Numbered from the stretch's first letter, positions 44,475-57,100 are shown. The stretch is 64,000 bases of DNA from Lathyrus oleraceus (GCF_024323335.1 NC_066581.1:180289330-180353329), one strand, 5' to 3'. Program-made: numbers and translations. The notes: generated by a model from the letters alone, not told the origin.

Positions 44475-45570
44475 AATTTTTTACGAAGTATCTTTTAACT
44501 GCGTCTGCATTCACAAGGGATGGAAAATCTTCGTCATCCGTGGTCGTCAACAACAAGGCTCTGCCAGAGAACGCCTTTTTGACCACGAATGGACATTCAT
44601 AATTGTGTGTCCACTTGCCCTTACGATTGTTGAGGTGGAAGGATCCTTTTCAATACCAGCTCTCCCACGTGGTACGCACGAGGTCGCACTTTTCGGTCAA
44701 CAACACGCTTCATTCACTGGGTACAACTGCCCCATGATAAGTAACTGCCAGCCTCTTTTCCTCAGTCAGGCTCAACGCGTCATACCGAGTCCTTATCCAC
44801 TCGGCCTTTTCTAATTTCTCGTCCATCAAGACTCTCCACAATGGGATCTAGACCTCAGTAAGTAATACCACTTCTATCCCATACACGAGCGAGCACGGCG
44901 TTGCCCCAGTAGACGTACGCACCGAAGACCGATACCCAGGATACAAGCTTCGTACTCAGCCACCATGTCTTTGGTGCATTCAAATATTATCCGGGCAACA
45001 AAAGGAATGCGGGATCCCTTTGGCGTAACCAAAACGGCACTAACTCATCCACATTAACCTCCCCACCAGACATCAGAATCCGCTCGGATTCAGGGTCAGG
45101 CCCCTCCTCCGGGATTGGTTACTCACAATCTTTCGATTTGAGAACCTCTATGTCCTCATCAGGGAACTCAAACTTCCTTGGTTGTTAATCCTCAATGGGT
45201 TGCTCGGCAAGGTAATCGGACAATACACTCCCCTTGATTGCCTTCTAAGAGGTATACTGAATATCCTCTCGCAATCCGTCCGGTCAATGCTGACTTCTCA
45301 AACGCATACTTGATCGGATCCGTCTTGGACATCCACAAAGTGGTACGAACCAGCATATACTGTCTCAGTCGGCGAGCAGCCTATGCCAAAGTACAGCAAG
45401 TTTTCTCGGGCAGTGAATGTATTGTTTCACAGTCGATAAACTTTTTGCTAAGGTAAATTGCATGCTCTTTTCGACCAGACTCGTCATGCTGCCCCAGTAC
45501 ACACCCCATAGACCCCTCGAGGGTTGTCAAGTACCAGATTAACAGTTGTTCCTTCCACGGGAGGCATCAG
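44475..45570 (-). pseudogene. Element B RNase H-integrase remnant
   Basis: Reading right to left: PPVEGT, a decayed RNase H region (ESALTGRIARG-like, IKGSVLSDYLAEQPIED-like), MVAEYEACIL, then a direct jump at about 44940 into the integrase C-terminus (SSVRTSTGATPCSLVYGIEV, EKRLAVTYHG, VKKAFSGRALLLTT, NADAVKRYF). The integrase zinc finger and catalytic core are deleted. Several frameshifts are needed to follow it. Confidence 0.75.
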
Positions 45571-46564
45571 AATCAGAGGTTCCTGCAACTTATTCTTTTA
45601 TCTTTCAATGCCCCTTGGCAATCATTATCCACCTGACCGTTTGATCTCTTTTCTTCAACAGTTTGAATGGGTTCCCACGTGGCTTTCAGATGAGATATGA
45701 ACCGTGAAATGCAATTCAATCTATCTAAGAAACCACGAACCTTCTTTTCTGTTCTCGGTTCAGGCATTTCTTGTATTGCTTTTTTCTTTTTCTTTTCTTT
45801 CTTTTCTTTCTTTTCTTTCTTTTTAGTAGGAACAACCTCGATTCCTCTCATCCGCTCATAATAAGCCTCAACGTTTTACCGGACAGCACTCCACAAGTGC
45901 ACTGATTCGGACTCAACCTCAGTCTGAGTTGTCTCAACTTGGTCAAACAATTTGGCCAGATCCACCAGATGCCCCTCTTCTGCTTGGGACTTTGCTATCA
46001 TGTCATCAACATAGCATTTGATTTCATAACGAATCATATCATGAAACAAAGTCACTCTGATACGTGGCACCGACGTTCTGCTTCACTAGAGGACAGTCTT
46101 CTCTCAATGGTAGCTTGTGCACAACGACATCGGTATCCGACCCTGGCATATCCTGATACGACCAGGCGAAGGTAATCACGTGCTCTTTTAACAGTGCTAC
46201 CATTCTGTTCTTTATATTAGCCCCTGAAGCGGCCCCCAACTTTCACTTCTTTTCTGACCTCGGCGGTGCCTGGCATAACAATCTTGAATCACTCCTTATG
46301 CGGTTGAATCACCTTCTCCTCTTGTTTCAACAACCTGGCTAATTCCAGCAGATCACAATCTTCTTCGCCTTCTTCTTCGGCATGATAGATCGGATTGTCG
46401 AAGTCATACAAAGGTGTAACCGAATTGTTATCAATGAGATCAGGAGAATAGTCACTCTTGAGGTCGGAACAAGACGAATCAAAAGGAAAGAAAATGAAAA
46501 CAAACATTGCCATTTTTATTTTTTTATTTTTAAATTGCAAAAATAAATGAAAAACAGGGAACAT
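45571..46564 (-). pseudogene. Element B reverse transcriptase remnant
   Basis: An N-terminal acidic linker (NPIYHAEEEGEEDCDLLELA), ITFAWSYQDMPGSDTD and CPLVKQ, then a jump straight to NVGATYQ and YVDD (46002-46013, intact); fingers and most of the palm are missing. The connection block reads AIQEMPEPRTEKKVRGFLDRL, but its start is replaced by a Lys/Glu run encoded by a TTTCTTTTC-type microsatellite at about 45779-45823. Confidence 0.8.
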
Positions 46565-46706
46565 CGCTTTTAATCACAAAAACATCCATTTATTAATGAT
46601 GCAAAATGTTGCACAATGAAACACATGAGATGGCCCTTACAATGGACCATTACGTTTCGGGCAAAACGTATGGCTTTCATGCAAACAGAATTGAAAAACA
46701 GAAATA
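46565..46706 (-). other. Spacer between gag-pro and RT of element B, probable intron region
   Basis: About 140 bases after the TAG at the end of HHEE; RT starts without a clear ATG, with T-rich sequence before the acidic linker. This corresponds to the intron site of element A (17548-17805), but I cannot fix its borders. Confidence 0.45.
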
Positions 46707-48026
46707 CTACTCTTCATGATGAGTGACAGTGGTGATCTTTGAGGCCTTCCAGTTCCCTGGTACGCACGATTTTATCCACGACTCAAGCTCGCAGTCACTG
46801 TTAACCTCTTCACCCACTGTACAGGCGTGACCTGGATCCAGCATCCCGGCACTGACGAATGTGAACGGTGGACGACATCCTCTGTTTTGTCTAGACGAGT
46901 CTTGGTCTGGCCGATAGCCAATCCCGAACATATCCGTTTTCACCATAATGTCTATGATCCTTCCCCAACCTAGGGCTTCTCCGTTCTTCACCACTTCCAT
47001 GGCCTGTTTGTAAGAAGAAATGGACAACTTCTTCTCTTTCTCAGCTAGAATGGCATCCTCTACCTTGACGGTTTCAACAACCTGACTTGGTGTTTCAAAT
47101 TTTTCACCGTCCATTTCTACTTCCATCATTCTCTGGATCATTTCCCCCATCACTACACACCCCTTTATGGCGACAACCGCACAACAGTTATCAACACTAG
47201 GGAATACTCCACTCTTCATCAGATGTTTTGGGACCATAGACATTGGAGTTTTTAACTGATCCCCCTTAGTCACTTCTATTCCTCTCTTGTCCTTTGACAT
47301 CAACTTCACCCCCACAGGACCTTGCGTCGGTACGGGGTTAGCATTAACATTCAGTGTCGGTGCCAAACTGATGGCCTTAGAATCCACCATATCTTGGACG
47401 GCATGCTTAAAAGCTCTACAACCCTCAATGTTATGTCCTGGGGCCCCAAAATGGAACTCGCACTTGGCATTCTCATCGTAGTTCGCGGGCCTCCGATGCA
47501 GTTCTACAGGAACCAATATCCTTGGCCGAACTAACCCAAGATCCCTCAACCTCTTGAACAGAAGGGTATAAGTCACGGGTGGCTTATCAAACTGACGATC
47601 CGTCCCCTTCTTCACTTGGCTCTTAGCTTTCTGTGCTTTTTGTTGAGGTAGCGGTTGTTGCTGTTGTACAGGTGGATTACTGACAGGAGTGGTTACAGTG
47701 GCAGCATAAGGGTGGTAACGATCCTTACCGTGTTCTTTCTTGGCCTGCACACCACCTGACTCAACCTCCGTCTTGAGCTGACCATTGCCAGAGTGCTTCT
47801 TGACTCCAGACGACGGAGCATTTCCCTGAACTTTCTCCGTTATCAGCCATTTCTCAATCCTTTCCACCCTCTCAGCAATCGCTTTCTGCCCCAAGGCGAG
47901 CCCTTGCACGACCTTGAACAGCTCTCTCACCATCTCTTTCAATTCAAGAATGTCGGCATTGGATGGATCCATTAGCTTGGACTTGTCGGGTCTGGCAGGA
48001 CGTCTGAGCGGGAGAGCTATGTGCAC
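46707..48026 (-). CDS. Element B gag with linker; protease missing
   Basis: A 439-codon open frame. The frame's first codon is GTG (48024-48026); the first ATG, giving MDPSNADILELKEMV, is codon 19 (start about 47972) and is the likelier start. Visible: a coiled coil (ELKEMVRELFKVVQGL), a Gln-rich tract, a zinc-finger-like CEFHFGAPGHNIEGC, then the gag C-terminus. The aspartic protease motif is absent; the frame passes to a linker (SISSYKQAMEVVKNG, GWGRIIDIMVKTD). It is the only long intact frame of B. It could still make a Gag-like protein. Confidence 0.8.
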   Translation of the reverse strand: MHIALPLRRPARPDKSKLMDPSNADILELKEMVRELFKVVQGLALGQKAIAERVERIEKWLITEKVQGNAPSSGVKKHSGNGQLKTEVESGGVQAKKEHGKDRYHPYAATVTTPVSNPPVQQQQPLPQQKAQKAKSQVKKGTDRQFDKPPVTYTLLFKRLRDLGLVRPRILVPVELHRRPANYDENAKCEFHFGAPGHNIEGCRAFKHAVQDMVDSKAISLAPTLNVNANPVPTQGPVGVKLMSKDKRGIEVTKGDQLKTPMSMVPKHLMKSGVFPSVDNCCAVVAIKGCVVMGEMIQRMMEVEMDGEKFETPSQVVETVKVEDAILAEKEKKLSISSYKQAMEVVKNGEALGWGRIIDIMVKTDMFGIGYRPDQDSSRQNRGCRPPFTFVSAGMLDPGHACTVGEEVNSDCELESWIKSCVPGNWKASKITTVTHHEE

Positions 48027-49076
48027 TGGTTAGATACTGACACCTACAAAACAGAAAACAGGTTAATATGACTCACACATGCAATGTCTATCCGTATGCG
48101 GAATATTCTGTCCTTCTGATTCTGGATTCCTCAAGACGGATAATATTTCATCAACAACATTCTGACATCCGGATGTCTCTCGACCAGGATCTTAATAAAA
48201 AAATGGACCCTGAGTACGGATAGACACGGGTTAAATGCAAATGGATGCGAAATGGGAATGATGCAAATGCATGCAGGCAGGTCACTGTGCCTTCCTCCGA
48301 GTCAATTGAGGATTAACTGTACTGGATCGGTCTCTGAACTGATTACAATCATCTGAGGGCCCGTGTAACCATAAATCCAACTTGGGGAGTTCCGAAATAA
48401 ACAGAACCGGGGGATATGTCACTATCATCACAGGAAATCCACTGAACGGATGACAACCAGATCCTCTGAACAAGTATCCTAAAATTCAACCCGGGGATCC
48501 GAAATAAACGGAACCCGTTGATAGATATCACTGACAGAATTCCGGCGTGTCAGAGATAGATATCCATAAGTCCATCTGAACCATAGTCACCATCTGTACC
48601 TGCAAATGATTCAATCCCGCCCCACTCACGGGTGTCATCTAGGCCAGGGTAAGGTCAAGAGAAACGCAGGATAAACAACCCTTTCAAGAATATCATTCTG
48701 TACACACCCGATGTATGCACCGATAATACCCCATCAGAGTCTGAACTGCTCGTGATATCATGTTCCGCTAAGTGGCGGAATACCACCCGCTTCCCATGAA
48801 TCACTCTATTCCTAGGTGTCCTAGAGTTCACTCATAGCCTGGGTATTGGGCCTTTTACCTCTTGTAACTCCCACCCCAACAGAGAGACAGACAGCCAACA
48901 CAATGATAATATGATGCATGCAAACATAAATGCAAACATATATGTAAACATAAACAATCACAGCATAATCATAAATGCAATAAATAAAACAGTAAAAGCA
49001 ACCAAACCTATCCTACAGAGCGCTAGGACTGACTCGCTTAGAGAAGATGGACCAGCAAGAGGTCAACTTCTCTTGG
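48027..49076 (-). other. Element B leader between PBS and gag
   Basis: About 1.05 kb with no ORF1. On the minus strand a pyrimidine-rich run ending TTTTGTAG/GTGTCAG at about 48042 looks like a splice acceptor just upstream of gag. Nothing else recognisable. Confidence 0.55.
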
Positions 49077-49094
49077 TCCCCAGCAGTGTCGCCA
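49077..49094 (-). other. Primer-binding site of element B
   Basis: On the minus strand TGGCGACACTGCTGGGGA begins two bases after the 5' LTR end. It matches the PBS of A in 16 of 18 positions and fits the tRNA-Arg primer attributed to Ogre elements. Confidence 0.88.
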
Positions 49095-49096
49095 GC

Positions 49097-52000
49097 TGTC
49101 GCATTACGCGAAAAACCGGCAGGAAAACGAAACAACTGAGCCGCCACCGTGCGTTATTTATCCCAAAGGCGGGAAAGGAAACGTTCGAAGTAAACATGGA
49201 AAGGAATGGTCTCGCGACCAGAGATGGATGGGTACGGGAGTCGGTTATGCGAAAGAAAGGTATTAGCACCCCTACGCATCCGTCGTACTCAACGGGATCC
49301 ACGCTCAGAAAGAATAGAAGAAAGGTTGCTAAAGACTGCTCAAACACTGCACACACGCTGGAAACAAACACAGATGAAAGATGGAAGAAGGTAACTCGGC
49401 AAGATATCGCATCCTGGGCCTACGTAGTCTGCCAGACACAGACATCAGAGTCAACGTAGTTCGGGACATGGGAAACGTGCTCACTAGGATGTCACATCCT
49501 ATGCATACGTATCTTCTCTAACCAGAGAAGAATCAGAGCACTCGTAGCTCGGCTAACGCACGCCAAACAAAACACAAACAGGAAACCGACTGCCAATCAC
49601 TGGACTCATGTCAGACTCCACACAAAAAGGAAAACATGGAAACCGAATGCCAATCGCTGGACTTACATCAGACTCCGAACCAACAAACACACACACAGGA
49701 AACCGACTGCCAATCGCTGGACTTATGTCAGACTCCAACAAGCAAACAAGACACAGGAAACCAACTGCCAATCGCTGGACTTATGTCAGACTCTAACACA
49801 CACAAAGGGTTGAAAAAGAAAAAGGGCGCCCGGAGAGATCAGCTCATCTCCTGCCTACGTACCTCATCTGGTATGAGGATTAGGGCGACGTAGTTCCCCT
49901 AAACAGGGAAAGAACTTCTAATCTAACCAGAGACAAAGGGAGATAACAAGCTACTAGGGAGACTATGACTCGAGCCTAGAAGTTGTCAGGCATAAGATCC
50001 CTATGTTGAGGTCTCTATCCTAACTTGCACCGGAAGCAAGCTAGCCTAGACAACACATCATCAAACATAAGCACAAGTAGCACACACTATATGCAAACAA
50101 TTGGCTCACACAAGGCTAGGCTTTAGTCAAGGGGTCATGTCAACCTCGACAAACAAGCCAACTGGAATGGGGTGTGGTTAGCTCTTAACCCTAACATTGA
50201 GAGTTAGGGTGAAGCAGATGAAATGGAGATGAGGGTTAGGCTCTTAACCCTCATAGCTCTTATCCCTGGCCTGGGAGAGCTCGAATCAAATAGAAAGTGT
50301 GGGAGTTCAGAATGTAGGAACTCTTCTCCACATGACTGACACAACAAGATCTTGGATTCTTATTCACAATGCATCAACACATGGTGTGAGCAAAGTGAAT
50401 GACATAACTCAATAGCAGGGGATGGATTGCACATCCCTTGTATCTGCCAATTGCCTCTTAAGAGGTCTTTACCTGCTTGGCACAAACTCAAACAAACACA
50501 AGCATTGCCTCTTAAGAAGGGCTTTAGACAGGTGCCTGTCAACATAACATGACAGGTCTTCCAGACTACATGAAGATCAAGGAATTATACCTCAGTGGTA
50601 TGCCAACCACAAGCAAGCAAAGCAAAGTTCAAATGAACTTAAACCAACTTAGGTACCTGTGGAAACAGCTAAACCAATTAGTATAAAATCCAGACAATCA
50701 GACAACAGTCAATATCCAACAGACAACCACATATGCAACACATGAGCCATAAACACAAGTGAATTGTTCTCAAAGCCTACAAAACAAACCAATATTAGCC
50801 AATAATAACACATGATCAAGCTCAAATGAGGGAGAAACATCAATCATGGAGATGTATACTTGAACCTGAAATTCAAAGCTCACATGTAAGCAACAAACCA
50901 CTAGGTCAAAGCCTAGGGTCAAATATGAAGAAAAAATTCAAAACAGGAGCTGAAATTCAACACAATGGAACTTCAAACACATATTAACAAGTCCTAAAAA
51001 GGATCACATCAAAATCAATCATCAAATGCATTTCATTATCAAAAGAAGTCAAAGGCAAAATCAAAGCTCATATATGATCATCATGAATGAAAATTCCAAA
51101 TCAAAACAGAAATGATTCAAATAATTCTGGAAAAATTCATGAGCATTCAACACATCCAACATGATCATCATACAAAAAATCAGAAGCATTAGAGGACATC
51201 TGGCATGGAAATTAAATTGCACAAGTTGAACAATCAAAGGTGTGACACAAATTGTCACACCAAGTTAACACATGCATACAACAGAAATGGTAAATGGAAA
51301 AAATTCCAAACCAAGACCAAAACATCCATCAATGTATCTAGAATCATCATGTAAAATTTCATGTCCATTGGATTAAAATCAAGCATTTCACAATAGAAAG
51401 AGCAAGGCAAGGTCACATATGCATACATGATCAATCAACCTAGAGCAAATAAAATTCCAGCCATGCACAACTTCAGAAAAAATCATCATGAAAAACTAGA
51501 CATCTCAAGGAACAATTAGCAAAAACCCAGGTGTTTTTTGGATCATTTTTCAATTTGATATGCATTTTACAAGTTGGAAAAAATAATGAAAATCAAGATG
51601 AACATATATTGGAAATTTGGAGGGAAAGGCAATAAAATATGAATGGATTTGAATATTTGTCTTCGTTGGGAATCGAACCAGGTTGAGATTCAAATGAAGA
51701 GCGCGCCTAGCAATGAAACTACGTTGTTTTGGCTGAAAAGCCCTAGGGAAATAGCGGCGGTTATAACCGTCACAAAAACCGACGCAAATGATGAATCTTC
51801 ATCTTCTTCCTGAAGAACACGAAGAACACTCATGAGCTTTAATGGAGTTTTTCCAGATTTTTCCAGATTTCCAGAAATGCTCAGATTTTAAAAAACTTTA
51901 TACCAAAACGAAGCTCATGCAAAGGAGAAAATAGATCAAGCATCAATTAATCCTAATTCAACATTATTCATGCAAATCGAAGCAAATAAAGTTGGACATG

Positions 52001-53498
52001 TGAAACTTCAATCAAGCATATCTCTCTCAATTTTTATCCGAATTGCACGAAATTTATATCAAAATGATCAGTAAAGCAAGATCTACAAGAATATCTACAT
52101 GAATTGTGAAATTATGAAGCTCGAAAAACTCACCTCTTGAAGAGCAGTTCCTTGTTTTGCACGATTCAAAGCTCCAGACGATCCAAATCAGTTCCAGAAT
52201 GCTTGTGATGATGTTTGATGAAGAAAAGGAAGCTTGAGAACGTGTAGATCTAGATAAATAATCAACTTCCATCTTTGAGTTTTGAGCTTCAAATGCTTGG
52301 TTCTTGCACGAATTCAACAAACCAATACTTGATTCACACTCTAATCAACTCACTGATCATGAATCTTCAACAAAAACAAGGTGTTTTGTGGAAAAAATTT
52401 GAATTTTGGTTTGAAGAAAATTTTGGAGGGAGATAGAAACTAGATCTAGAAATGTGAAATTGTAATTTACCTGCCAAATTCTGTTATGATTATGGTATTT
52501 ATATGCTGTACTAATCACACTAAAAATATTAATTAGCAATGGTTAATGGTAATTAGCAAAAATAAGGTGTTTTGAAAAAAATTGAAAAATTGCATGGTGC
52601 ATGTAGTAATCCTACGTGAACAGTACCCTTGGCTTGATCATTTTCACTTAAAATCCTTTTTTAAACTCAATGGCAATGGTAGAAAGTCCATACAATGCAC
52701 CATTTTTGAGTTTTGCAATTTCCCTCCAAAAAAGTCATGGATATGCAAGTGATTATATGATGAGATTTTATGTAATGTGATGCATGATTTGGAAATTAGA
52801 GGTCAATGGAAGAATATTTCAAAAAGAACCACTCAATTTGGAGTTTTGGTTCAAAAGATATGGCCATTTGAAGTTTCAAGCACACTTTGCCATGATTTGA
52901 TCATAACTCCTTAACCATTCATGAGAAATTCATGATCTTGGACTTTTTCGAAATAGGAGAGAAGGATCTTCAACTTTCATGTTGGACAAAATTTCATTTG
53001 AAGCTTCTTTGAGTCTGGAAAGTTGAGTTGAAGTTGGTCCAAAAACTTGCCATTTTTGGAAACTTGAAATTACAGGTCACTTTCCATTTTGGGAAACTTT
53101 TGTTCTGGCTTCAAAATCTTCAAGGTAGATGTTTGACATTTTGAATAACCTTCTTTGAGACATGAATGAAGTGTCTCAAACCATTTCTCCATCTCCTAGC
53201 CCTCAATTGACTTGCAGTTGACTTTTATGGGCCTCAGATGACTTGGTCATGCACTATGGACTTTAAGCCTTCAACACTTGGTCAAATTGCTTCAAAATGA
53301 TCCTTGGGTTGTGTAAGCTCTCTAGAACAACCATAGGGCCTTTGTCTCATGGAAAAACCCTTGCTCTCTTGCACAGATGGATTCTCCTAATTAGTCTTGA
53401 CTGATGAAATGCAATGGACTATGCAATGTGAATGCAATGTTAATGACATAAAAATGAAATGAATGTACAAATGGGGGGTGAAAATTTGAGGTGCTACA
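49097..53498 (-). repeat. Element B 5' LTR (4402 bp)
   Basis: Begins TGTAGCACCTCAAATTTTC at 53498 and ends GCGTAATGCGACA at 49097. It carries the 4 x 58-bp repeat (49579-49800), an insertion GGCTCTTAACCCTC near 50235 relative to the other LTR, an inverted repeat GGTGTGACA...TGTCACACC at 51239-51261, and the A/B-box-like module (B-box complement 51669-51679). Confidence 0.93.
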
Positions 53499-54137
53499 AT
53501 ATGGTGAAAATTGTAGGAGATAGTGTCTAAGGAGACCCAATTTTGATCAGATGAATTCATCTGGCCAACCACCATCAACCAACTTATTAATTTCCAATTC
53601 TCTTGACTTTCTCGGCTAATGGTAGATCATATATGCATAATATGATGAAATTTGATGTGTCCCTTGAGAAATTTGATCAATAGGTGAAATAGCTTGTTGG
53701 AGAAGTTACTTAAGATACCTAGTCACACTAGGGTTTCCAAGGCAAATCACCCTCAAACTCTTAAAGCAAATTTGACCAATATAACATGTGGAAGAAATTG
53801 GGACTCATAAATGATGCTCATAACCATTCTTGAATCACTTCTTGATGGTGTTATTTTGTTCTTGAGGGTTTTAAACCCTAGATGTGATCAATGAATCAAG
53901 GAAATCATGTCCCTCACCTACAAAAAGGGTTAGTCAACTACAAAGACATTTTTTTGGTATTTTGGTTAGTGAAATGATAAAAAATACAAGTATGATATAA
54001 TCACAAAGTGCTTGGTGATATCTCCCAAAACAAATTTAATGAAAAGGGGGTATGAGGATGCCAAATTATGATCCCAATGCTAAATGCTTATGATGAAATT
54101 TCATGGGGGATCTTAGGGTCAAAATTAGGGTCTTACA
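53499..54137 (-). repeat. Element C 3' LTR, first 639 bp
   Basis: The LTR start TGTAAGACCCTAATTTTGAC (minus strand) is at 54137, next to PPT AAATAGGGGCAGC. It continues at 35754 beyond B. The start is similar to that of element D at 60448 (TGTAAGACCCCAATTTTGTC), so both belong to one LTR superfamily. Confidence 0.88.
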
Positions 54138-57100
54138 GCTGCCCCTATTTAAGGACATTCTAACTGAGGAGGCGAAGGTTAAAATCTTCATGTCGACTCA
54201 GTAGAATGGGATTAATAAACAACATAGAGAAACAAATTTTTGTCCCTAAGAGACCTCATGATGCATATGATATGAATGCAAAAGCTAATGCTCTGTGGGG
54301 AAATGTTGCCACAAAGTAAAAAGAAATTAGAGAGACCGAAAGTCCACAGGAGGATAATGCATTCCATAAGGAAAACTCACTGGGGAGACATAGACTCTGG
54401 GGGATAAAAGGAGTTATGCGTAGGCCAGGCGACGACTTAAAACCACTGGGGACTCGAGGGAATCCATACAAAATGGAAAGACTCAGTCGGGGAAACAAAC
54501 AACATCTACAGGGGATACGAATAAGTCAAGATAAAACTGAAATGTTCGACTCGTGCAGGGAATAGGGAATTCACTAAGGAAATGCACACTCGACTCGACC
54601 GGGGAGAAATAAAATTCCACCACAGGAGGAGCAAAAATTTATTATCTGCTACCTGTTACTGGGTAAGGAGATAATAAAGATCTGACAGAGAGAACATCTG
54701 TCATCGGTTAGGATGAATATATCAAGGATGACTCGCTGAGGAAAAGCCAGGAGGAACGTTCATTACCGGTTACTGGGTAAGAATAGCCTTGCTGGGGAAA
54801 ACTGCAGGAAAGAATAGGATTTACAACTACCAGTTACTGGGAAGAAGACCAAAGGGTGAGAGTATCCGTCATCGGTTAGGATGAACATATCAAGGATAAA
54901 CTCAACAAGGAAGAAAATCAGTCACCGACTAAGATGAACATATCAAGGATAAACTTGCCTGGAGATGTCAAGGAGGATACCCGTCATCAGTTAGGATGAA
55001 CATATCAAGGATATACCAACTGAACAAAAGGGGAATTACATCTATCAAAAACTGGATAGAAAACCGTCGGAGAGAGAATCCGTCACTGGTTAGGATGAAC
55101 CTATTAAGGATTAAACTCTACGAGGGGACAAAGTAGGATTTATAACTACCAATTACTGGGTAGAAGACCAATCATAGAGAAAATCTGTCACCAGTTAAAG
55201 TGAACATATCAAGGATAGACTCTGAAAGGGGAGAAAATAGGGATTACATCTATCAGTTACTGGATAGAATACCAAAGAAGAGAAAATTCGTCACCGGTTA
55301 AGATGAACATATCAAGGATAGACTCCACTAAAGGGGAACAATGGGATTTACAACTACCGGTTACTGGGTAGAAGACTAAAGAAGGAGAAGAAAACCCGTC
55401 ATCGATTAAGATGAACATATCAAGGATTAACTCTTTGGGGAAACAAAATAGGGATTACAACTACCTTTTTACTGGGTAGAATACCAAAGGAGAGAATATC
55501 CGTCACCGGTTAAGATGAACATATGAAGGATAGACTCACACGGGGAACGAAAGATATTCGTCGCCGGTTAAGATGAACATATAAAGGATATACTTCCGGG
55601 GACTCCACTGGGGAGAAAAGAGGTACTTTTGCCGGGTATTGGGCAAAAAGTAACAAACCACAAACTAAGAAGAATATTACCAGTTACTGGGTAATAGACT
55701 CTTAGGGGACCAAAATATCCATCTAGGTAAGAGCTAGAAAGAAAACGGTTAATCAAGACTCAAGCTCATGAGGACATAACTCAATAGGAGTAATTCCATC
55801 TGGAAAATTTGCCGGAGAGGAAACTGTAATAAGAATCATCCACGAGGGAACAAACTCAGTGGGGAAACAAAGAAATGTTAAAGTCTTTTCTGCTTAGGGG
55901 CCGACACTCTACAATTGGAGGAGGACAGACACCAAATTAGATATGGGGATAAAGATGATGCAAGATATGCAAATTATGAAATTATATGAATGTATATGTA
56001 TGTGTATATATGATGATTATGATGACAAAACGATCACAAAGGATACAAGAGGTGTCGCAAAGAATTTGAACCGCTGGTACAATCCTCGGTCAATTCACAA
56101 AATATGAAGACTACTGTTGGAGAATAGGGAAATCTAACATCCCAAAAGCTCAATCCCTAGCCGGGGAAGGAGGGGATCTGCTGAGGATAAAACACGTCCA
56201 ACTGTAGGGAATTTTAGGTCAACACCATAAAAATGGGAGACAACCCTACTAGGGAGGAATCAAAAAGCTGCTAAAAAACCAGGAGGGAACTCTGACTGGG
56301 AGCAAAGATGCGATGATCGGTGGGGATACCAAAGTAATCTACTAGGGAGAGATCAAACATCTTTTGATGACGATCTACTGCTGAAGAAATACGAACTCCG
56401 CTGGGAAGGCCAAAACTTTGTTGGGGACCAAGACACGCTGTTGGAGATGTACAAGCATCTTAGTGACTTTACTGGGGAAAATAATACACCATAGAGTATA
56501 TGAATCAACCAACTTAGCTAGGGAAACAAAAAGACACTCCACTGGCGAACTGAATCCATTAGCTAAGGACAAAAGCACTCTACTGAGGAAATGAGTCAAT
56601 ATTGATGACTAGAGATACCTGAAGAGTTACTGCTTAGGGAACCTCAGATGCTTCACACATAAGGACTTGCTATTCATTGAAATGTTGTTGATATTATTGT
56701 TACTTGCTTTGGAAAAGTTTTTTCTTTTATATTTTTAAGAAAAATTTGATTTTGAAAATTTAAAAATTTTATTTCAAAATGATCATAATAAGAATTTAAA
56801 ACTATTGGCTGAAGTAAATAAGAGTAGAAGCAATTGGATAAAAGCTCAACTTTATTTGATAGAATGGTAGTCTGTAAATGACAAGACTCCATAGATTTTA
56901 CGAAGTTGAAAATGGTAATTTACATGGAAAAGGGTTACATTGAATACAAATGATCCTTAATCCTTCTACCAACTCTTGAGATCCACTGTGCTTTTGACCG
57001 CTGCTGAAGATGAACCAACGTCAACCCTTGTGCTCAAACAAAGTCTTCAAAATCAATGAAGATCAGTGGAATGCAGTTACTTGCCATAATCCCTAATTTT

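Larger units (their letters stand above)
35755..53498 (-). mobile_element. Element B: complete-structure Tat/Ogre element, internally deleted pol
   Basis: 17,744 bp with LTRs of 4394 bp (35755-40148) and 4402 bp (49097-53498), ends TGTAGCACC...GCGACA, PBS beside the right LTR, PPT beside the left LTR, and a perfect TSD ATATG at 35750-35754 and 53499-53503. The coding strand is minus. It has gag, but protease, most of RT and much of integrase are deleted, and no ORF1 is seen, so it moved with help or decayed after insertion. The LTR pair differs by scattered substitutions and small indels. Confidence 0.95.
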
